In this document: positions 59,375 through 64,000 of the stretch, one piece after another | Layout of the letters: every line of letters starts with the position of its first letter | Numbering within the stretch: position 1 is the stretch's first letter | Origin: Nocardia wallacei | GTDB lineage: Bacteria > Actinomycetota > Actinomycetes > Mycobacteriales > Mycobacteriaceae | Assembly: GCF_029869545.1 (NCBI RefSeq) | Contig: NZ_JARWQD010000320.1 | Coordinates: 1-64,000 of the forward strand | Reading direction: 5' to 3' | DNA: 64,000 bases | Translations under genes and position numbers: made by a program | Notes under the pieces: model-generated | What the model was told of the DNA's origin: nothing | Database searches by the model: none | What the model saw: the letters and a program-made list of their open reading frames with translations, nothing else

Positions 59375-60016
59375 ATGAGCATCGACACCCGAGAGATGGA
59401 GATCATCCATCGCGGGCTCCGCCGCGAGTCGCGGCTGCTGATCCGGCTCGTGGCGGCCGTCGCGCCGGGCGACACCGCCCGCGCCGCGGTGATCGCCGGG
59501 CACTTCCGCATCTACCGGCTGGGCATGAAGAACCACCATGAGGGGGAGGACGAGCTGCTGTGGCCGCCGCTGCTGGCCCGCGTCGATCTCGGGACGGATG
59601 TCGTCCTGCGGATGCAGGCGCAGCACGAGCGCGTCGCCGCGACGCTGACCAGGCTGGACGCCGCGGTGTCGACGTGGGAGGTCACCGCCGGAGCCGACGA
59701 GCGCGACACACTGGTGGCCGCGCTCACCGATCACCGGGCAGTCCTGCTGGAACACCTCGACGATGAGGAGGCCACGCTGCTGCCGCTCGTTGCCGAGTAC
59801 ATCACCGACGCGGAATGGGCCGCATTGGGCGAGCATCAAGTGGCGAATACGCCCACATTCACTTTGCTCACCCTCTTCGGCGTCGTCCTCGAGGACGCGA
59901 ACCGGGCCGAGCGCGCCACGCTCCTCGGCGGTCTCCCCGTGCCGGTACGCGTCATCTGGCACGTCATCGGCCGCGCCCGCTACGCCCGCCACATCCGCCG
60001 CGTCCGTGCGGCCTGA
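59375..60016 (+). CDS. hemerythrin HHE domain protein
   Basis: A 213-residue protein; AAGGGA (59361-59366) precedes ATG at 59375. Metal-type histidines lie in MEIIHRGLRRESRLLIRL, GHFRIYRLGMKNHHEGEDEL, QAQHERVAATL and DHRAVLLEHLDDEEATLLPL, matching the HHE four-helix di-iron fold. The C-terminus has a further helical segment with TPTFTLLTLFGVVLEDANR. Such proteins bind oxygen, NO or peroxide or store iron. It is divergent from the SARP gene and has the SARP-type box in its promoter; the DUF4267 gene follows. Confidence 0.87.
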   Translation: MSIDTREMEIIHRGLRRESRLLIRLVAAVAPGDTARAAVIAGHFRIYRLGMKNHHEGEDELLWPPLLARVDLGTDVVLRMQAQHERVAATLTRLDAAVSTWEVTAGADERDTLVAALTDHRAVLLEHLDDEEATLLPLVAEYITDAEWAALGEHQVANTPTFTLLTLFGVVLEDANRAERATLLGGLPVPVRVIWHVIGRARYARHIRRVRAA

Positions 60017-60048
60017 GCCCGCTACCCGATCGAACAAAGGAACTCGCC

Positions 60049-60426
60049 GTGCAAACAATCATCGGCAACGCACTCGCCGCTGTCGTCGGCATCTTGGTCG
60101 TCTTCATGGGATCGAGCTTCTTCTGGGCTCCACAGGTCGCGGCCGCCTTCGGTATTCCTCACGCTCCGGTGCAGGACCCCGCCTTCCGCGCCTGGGGGCG
60201 CGTCAAGGGCATTCGTGACATGGCCTGCGGGGCAGGCATATTCATTCTGCTCGCCGTCGGCACATCGCCAGCGCTCGGCGGGCTCATGGTTGCCCTGGCT
60301 CTCATCCCGATCGGTGACACGGCGATCGTGCTCCACAGCAAAGGCCCCAGGTCGACTGCCTACGGAGTGCACGCCACCAGCGCGGCCGCGACCCTGACCC
60401 CCGCAATTCTACTGCTGACCGCCTAG
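60049..60426 (+). CDS. DUF4267 small membrane protein
   Basis: A 125-residue protein with GTG start at 60049, 32 bases after the hemerythrin gene; AAAGGAACT precedes it. Four hydrophobic helices (about 3-25, 55-75, 77-95, 105-124) and the conserved DPAFRAWGRVKGIRDMACG mark DUF4267. Function unknown. It is probably co-transcribed with the hemerythrin gene and therefore in the same SARP-controlled unit. Confidence 0.82.
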   Translation: MQTIIGNALAAVVGILVVFMGSSFFWAPQVAAAFGIPHAPVQDPAFRAWGRVKGIRDMACGAGIFILLAVGTSPALGGLMVALALIPIGDTAIVLHSKGPRSTAYGVHATSAAATLTPAILLLTA

Positions 60427-60445
60427 AAAGGCGCAAGGGCCGGAT

Positions 60446-60527
60446 CCCCGCACCCCGTACACGTTCTCGCACCCGCTGCATGGCCTTGTAGGCGGTGCGG
60501 GAACGAACAAGGGGTGCGGGAACAAGG
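60446..60527. repeat. inverted-repeat element, copy B (TGCGGGAA family)
   Basis: Outer arms CCCGCACCCC (60447-60456) and GGGGTGCGGG (60511-60520) are perfectly complementary. Inner arms GTTCTCGCACC and GGTGCGGGAAC pair with one mismatch. The layout (two left-pointing, two right-pointing TGCGGGAA units) equals copy A at 18266-18340. Confidence 0.7.
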
Positions 60528-60553
60528 CCGCCGCCCGGCACGTTCGGACTGAT

Positions 60554-60985
60554 ATGCCGAAATCCTTTACGGAGGCCGAACGTCAGGAGTTCCTCGCGGG
60601 CAAGCGCATCGGCGTGCTGTCGGTCGCGGCGAACGACGGACGCCCGCCCGCGACCGTTCCGATCTGGTACGACTACACGCCCGGCGGCGATATCCGGATC
60701 AACACCGGCACCGGGCGCCGCAAGGCCCGGCTCATCCAGGAGGCGGGGGTGGTGACGCTGACGGTCCAGCGCGAGGAGCTGCCGTATCAGTACGTCATCG
60801 TCGAGGGCACCGTCGTCGACGCGACCACCCCTTCGCCCAAGGAGGTGCGGGAGGCCATCGCCGCCCGCTACCTCGGTCCCGAAGGCGGGCGCGCCTTCGC
60901 CGACAGCATGGACGGCACCCAGTCCGTCCTGTTCACCATTCGCCCCGATCGCTGGTTCTCCCAGGACTATTCGGGCGATCTCTGA
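60554..60985 (+). CDS. PPOX-class F420/flavin-dependent oxidoreductase
   Basis: A 143-residue split-barrel protein. KRIGVLSVAANDGRPPATVP, IWYDYTPGGDIRINTGTGRR and VTLTVQREELPYQYVIVEGT are typical of the PPOX-like F420-dependent group. The start ATG follows the repeat element without a strong ribosome site. Its 3' end overlaps the convergent NmrA-like gene by 19 bases. Substrate unknown. Confidence 0.82.
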   Translation: MPKSFTEAERQEFLAGKRIGVLSVAANDGRPPATVPIWYDYTPGGDIRINTGTGRRKARLIQEAGVVTLTVQREELPYQYVIVEGTVVDATTPSPKEVREAIAARYLGPEGGRAFADSMDGTQSVLFTIRPDRWFSQDYSGDL

Positions 60986-61860
60986 CCGCTCACGGCCGGG
61001 GCGAGAACCTCCGCGCACCACTCGCGGAAGGTCGTCGGGCTCGCGGTCTGCGGAGTCCGGGGCACCGCGTCGTCGAGGCCGTTGTCCTTGGCGCGCATCA
61101 TGTCCACGTAACCCTGCACCAGCGCCGCCCCGGTGCCGCGCGCGGCGAGCGCGGCGCCGAACTCGTCGAGTGTCTGCCGTTGATAGCGGACCGGGCGCCC
61201 CAGCACGTTGGACATGGTGTGCGCCAAGTCGTTCGGCGACAGATCCTCCGGGCCCAGGACCGCGGCCTCGCCCGTCCCGGTCCACGAGCGGTCCAGCAGC
61301 AGGCGGGCCGCGGCCGCGGCGATATCGCGCGTGGCGACGAGGGGCGCCCGGCGGTCGGCGGCCCCGGTGCCGGTGAAGACGCCGTCGTCGCGGATCGAAA
61401 CCGCTTGCCACAGTAGGTTGTCCATGAATGTCGGATTGGCGAGCGCGCGGTAGGCCACGCCGGTGCTCGCGATGAGGTCGTCCATCGCCAGCGAGGCGGT
61501 GACCAGGCCCGCGCGGTCGGCGACGGGCGTCCCGCGGCCGAGCGCCGAGACGCCGACGACGTGGTCGATTCCGTGCACCGTGAACGCCTTCGCGGCGGCG
61601 CGGGTGAACTCGGAGTACGTGTCACTCAGGCTCGGCGCGGGCGGCGGCAGCCAGAAGACGGCGTTCGCGCCGGTGAAGGCTCGATCGACGGTGTCGGGGT
61701 CGCCGTGGGAGCCGACGACGACGTCGACGCGGTCGCGCACCGCGGCGGGGAGCTTGGCGGGGTCGCGGACTATGACGCGCAGCGGTTCCGGTGTCTCGCC
61801 GAGCAGGAGGTCCAGCAGTCGGCCGCCGATCTGGCCGGTGGGGGTCGTGATGACGATCAT
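60967..61860 (-). CDS. NmrA-like NAD(P)-binding oxidoreductase (atypical SDR)
   Basis: A 297-residue protein. The N-terminal Rossmann motif is VITTPTGQIGGRLLDLLLG (TGxxGG variant), followed by VVVGSHGDPDTVDRAFTGAN, FWLPPP and VGVSALGRG. The catalytic Tyr/Lys pair is absent, as in NmrA/HSCARG-type proteins that bind NAD(P)H or act as redox sensors. It is divergent from a LysR gene; the 68-base spacer carries an ATACC-N5-GGTAT dyad. LysR control is likely. Confidence 0.84.
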   Translation of the reverse strand: MIVITTPTGQIGGRLLDLLLGETPEPLRVIVRDPAKLPAAVRDRVDVVVGSHGDPDTVDRAFTGANAVFWLPPPAPSLSDTYSEFTRAAAKAFTVHGIDHVVGVSALGRGTPVADRAGLVTASLAMDDLIASTGVAYRALANPTFMDNLLWQAVSIRDDGVFTGTGAADRRAPLVATRDIAAAAARLLLDRSWTGTGEAAVLGPEDLSPNDLAHTMSNVLGRPVRYQRQTLDEFGAALAARGTGAALVQGYVDMMRAKDNGLDDAVPRTPQTASPTTFREWCAEVLAPAVSGQRSPE

Positions 61861-61915
61861 GCTTCGAGTCTTGTGGCCCTGACCTGCGAAGGTCCAATAC
61901 CCTTCCCGTCGATTG

Positions 61916-61930
61916 ATACCTTGGGGGTAT
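61916..61930. promoter_or_regulatory. LysR-type dyad at the NmrA/LysR spacer
   Basis: ATACC-TTGGG-GGTAT contains the T-N11-A form expected of LysR sites and overlaps the LysR start codon at 61929. A partial half, CCAATACCC, lies at 61895-61903. Confidence 0.5.
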
Positions 61931-62753
61931 GGATCTCGATCTGCGCAAGCTGCGCTATTTCGTTGCCGTGGCCGAGCAGCGGCATTTCGGCCGGGCGGCG
62001 GAGCGGCTCTATATCGCGCAGCCGGTGCTCAGCCGTCAGATCAGGGCCTTCGAGCAGGAGCTGGGGTGCGCGCTGCTGGTGCGGACCACCCGCAGCGTGG
62101 AATTGACCGCCGCCGGACAGCGGCTCTACGAGGAAGCGCGAGGGATTCTCGACTCCGTCGACGCGGCGCTGCGGCGGGTGCGCGACGCCGACCAGGACGT
62201 CCGGCGGCTCGTGGTCGCGTTCTCGCCGGGATTGCCTGTGGCGGAGGCGATTCGGGCCTTCTCGGCGCTCCACCCCGGTGTCGAGACCGACGTGATCCCG
62301 GCGCGCTGGTGGGAGCAGGAGGCGCCGCTGCGCGACGGGCGCGCCGACGTCGGCTATCTGCGGCGGCCGTTCGAGGATGCGGGGCTGCGGACGATCCGGG
62401 TCGGCGACGAGCCGCGGGTCGCGTGCCTGCCCGCGACGCATCCGCTGGCCTGTCGCGCCGAGTTGACCTCGGCGGATCTCGGCGGGGAGCGCATGCTCGA
62501 CGTGCCGACGCGACGGACCTCGTCGCTGGAGGAGAAGTTCGAGCTCATCGCGTCCGGGCGCGGCATCGCGCTGGTCCCGCTGAGTGTCGTGCGCTCCTAC
62601 TCGCGCCCCGACCTCGTGCACCGCACCGTCACCGACGCGCCGCGGGCCGAGGCATGCCTGGCCGTGGCCGCGGACCGCCGCGAGAAGCTCCTGCGTGACT
62701 TCCTCGAGATCGCCACCGCCACCCTGACCGCCGGTATCCCGTCTACCAGCTGA
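61929..62753 (+). CDS. LysR family transcriptional regulator
   Basis: A 274-residue protein starting MDLDLRKLRYFVAVAEQRHF. The HTH is FGRAAERLYIAQPVLSRQIR (about 20-39), followed by FEQELGCALLVRTTRSVELT, the linker helix and a LysR substrate-binding domain. It is divergent from the NmrA-like oxidoreductase, its presumed target. Its 3' end overlaps the truncated P450 gene by 11 bases. Confidence 0.9.
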   Translation: MDLDLRKLRYFVAVAEQRHFGRAAERLYIAQPVLSRQIRAFEQELGCALLVRTTRSVELTAAGQRLYEEARGILDSVDAALRRVRDADQDVRRLVVAFSPGLPVAEAIRAFSALHPGVETDVIPARWWEQEAPLRDGRADVGYLRRPFEDAGLRTIRVGDEPRVACLPATHPLACRAELTSADLGGERMLDVPTRRTSSLEEKFELIASGRGIALVPLSVVRSYSRPDLVHRTVTDAPRAEACLAVAADRREKLLRDFLEIATATLTAGIPSTS

Positions 62754-63430
62754 CCGGAACCCGCTGCGCCCCAAGCACCCCGAGCCCATCCGGCCCCATT
62801 CGAACCTCCTCCGCCGGTACCGCGAGCCGCAGGGTCGGAAACCGAGATATCAAGGCCGGTAACGCGATCCGCATTTCGATCCGGGCGAGATGCCGACCCG
62901 GGCACCGATGGATTCCGTACCCGAAACCGAGGTGTCCCACCGCATCACGCCGCAGGTCGAGACTGTCCGGGCCGTCGAACCGTGCCGGATCGCGATTGGC
63001 GGCCTGTAGCGAAAGCGCCACCGTCGCACCGGCTTCGATCACCTGCCCGGCCAGCTCGACATCCTCCAGGGCGGCCCGGGTGCAGGTGTGGGTGACGGTC
63101 AGGTACCGCATCAGTTCCTCGATCGCCGGATCGGCCAGCTCGGGATCGCCGCGCAGCGCGGCGAGCTGTTCCGGGTGGCACAGCAGTGCGAAGGTGCCGA
63201 GCGCCAGCATGCTCGCGGTGGTTTCGAAGCCGCCGATCAACAGCAGGACGGCGATTCCGGTGAGCTCGTCCGGCGCGAGATCGGTGCCGGTCAACTCGCT
63301 GAGCAGGTCGTCGGCCGGTCTCGCGCGCTTGGCGGCGATCAGCTGCCGCATGTATTCCCGGATATCCGTCAGCGCGGCGATGCCTTGCCGGAGCGGCACT
63401 TCCGGATCGTTCAGCTTTGTGACCAGGTTG
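62743..63430 (-). pseudogene. cytochrome P450, N-terminal half missing
   Basis: The remaining roughly 225 codons encode the C-terminal half of an actinobacterial P450. The I-helix is LLIGGFETTASMLALGT, the ExxR motif is in EELMRYL, and the heme loop is FGYGIHRCPGRHLARIEMRI. Homology stops near 63425-63430, reading upstream as ASANLVTKLNDPEVPL and then unrelated sequence. About 180 residues of the usual about 400 are absent, along with the start region. A GTG at 63399 could start a fragment, but it would lack the substrate-binding half. The break coincides with the truncated MarR-like gene on the other strand. Confidence 0.8.
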
Positions 63431-63434
63431 GCTG

Positions 63435-63914
63435 ATGCACGACGGCATGCCCCGGATGCAGGCCCGGGTCCTGACCTGCCTGCACCTCACCGACTCCGGC
63501 AGCCTCACCGCCGCCGAGTTGGTGGGTCGGCTCGAGGTGAGTGCGGCGTCGGTCTCCATGGCCGTTCGCGCTCTGGAGCGGCGGGATCTCGTTCGCCGGG
63601 AACGGGATTCGGTACGGCGCGACCGTTACTACATAGATGACGACACCTGGTATCGCACCACCTTGAACCTCGCCCGCGCTGCCGCGGAGAAAGTCGATGT
63701 GGTCCGCCGCGGTGCCGAGATCCTCGGCGTCACCACACCGGCGGGGGCTCGCCTGGACAATATCGGCCACTATCTCGACCACCTCGGCCGGCGCATGGTC
63801 GAGGTGGTCGAACGCTGGCGCGGACCCCAACCGGATGCGGAGGAGTCCCGGGGCTCGGGCGACAGCCGTCGCCGACTGTCGGATGGGGGAACGGGGGATC
63901 GGGGGGATTTGTGA
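63435..63914 (+). pseudogene. MarR/GbsR-type regulator, N-terminus missing
   Basis: From ATG 63435 the frame reads MHDGMPRMQARVLTCLHLTD then SGSLTAAELVGRLEVSAASV, SMAVRALERRDLVRRERDS and a helical C-terminus. This is a GbsR/MarR winged-helix regulator, but homologues usually have about 25-35 further residues before GWLMHDG, and an in-frame stop lies at 63420-63422, just before PGWL. The truncated 5' end abuts the truncated P450 end. The fragment could still be translated, though without its first dimerisation helix. Confidence 0.6.
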
Positions 63915-64000
63915 TTCGTGACAGGGGAGTGGGGTTGTGATTCGTCCCAATGGGGTAGCTGGACGTCGGTCTTATTACCCAAAGTTTGCTGGCCGGGTCG
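63915..64000. other. right edge of window, no gene seen
   Basis: The last 86 bases are relatively AT-richer (TCTTATTACCCAAAGTTTGC) and hold a direct repeat of GTGATTCGT (about 63911-63919 and 63936-63944, the first partial). It could be the promoter region of a gene beyond the window. Confidence 0.3.

Noticed and set aside
63400..63440. Insertion-sequence scar explaining the P450/MarR truncation
   Set aside because: No inverted terminal repeats, target duplication or transposase fragment can be seen; a deletion or misassembly explains it with fewer assumptions.
1..64000. tRNA, rRNA or known riboswitch genes
   Set aside because: No cloverleaf with TTCRA-type arms, rRNA segments or recognisable riboswitch cores were found in the intergenic regions by eye; a covariance-model search would be needed to exclude small ones.

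Overview
The window reads as chromosomal DNA of a high-GC mycolic-acid actinomycete, most likely Nocardia. This genus-level call is inference. It rests on very high GC, codon bias that gives long antisense reading frames, F420-dependent oxidoreductase families (Ddn-like and PPOX-type), a mycothiol-dependent isomerase family protein, a DUF5313 protein, a ChoD-like GMC oxidase and many TetR/PucR/SARP regulators. I see no rRNA, tRNA, transposase, phage or CRISPR array. Genes are densely packed, often with 4-bp ATGA/GTGA overlaps.

Layout. 1-5.4 kb: a broken phosphotransferase-like gene at the edge, two TetR genes with a Ddn-type enzyme and a YqeB-like membrane protein, a mycothiol-type enzyme and a PucR regulator. 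5.4-6.0 kb: a degenerate 25-bp tandem array. 6.2-14.5 kb: a second PucR gene, a ChoD-like oxidase, a translationally coupled pair (P-loop NTPase plus membrane-anchored periplasmic-binding-like receptor), an esterase and a secreted SSI-type protease inhibitor. 14.6-25.9 kb: acyltransferase, DUF418 protein, SigG-type ECF sigma factor, MFS pump with its TetR, third PucR, ArsR, SDR and a second (27-bp) tandem array.

26.0-37.7 kb is a reduced-flavin monooxygenase region for organosulfur compounds: two DszC/SfnB-like, two DszA/NtaA-like and one SfnG gene, a StyA-like flavoprotein and an MHS transporter. A two-gene tyrosinase operon is inserted on the opposite strand. No flavin reductase gene is visible. 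37.7-41.4 kb is a small amide-type module (nitrilase-fold hydrolase, GntR regulator, MHS transporter, DUF2848 protein) whose two divergent promoters share the octamer TGTATACA.

41.4-54.2 kb is a complete-looking tetritol (erythritol/threitol) utilisation cluster: FGGY kinase, SDR dehydrogenase, SorC regulator, zinc dehydrogenase, an ABC importer with two permeases and two ATPases, a DAK-family kinase and an RpiB-family isomerase. The assignment follows its resemblance to the Mycobacterium smegmatis D-/L-threitol and erythritol pathway.

54.9-60.4 kb holds a large SARP-type regulator between a quinone-oxidoreductase-like gene and a hemerythrin/DUF4267 pair. Both flanking genes carry three TCCAAR direct repeats at exactly 11-bp spacing, followed at the same distance by CAGYCTCG. 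This is the clearest new regulatory proposal in the window. The right end has a PPOX/NmrA/LysR group and a P450 and a MarR-like gene that are both 5'-truncated at one shared junction near 63.43 kb. Two related about 80-bp inverted-repeat elements lie at 18.3 and 60.5 kb.
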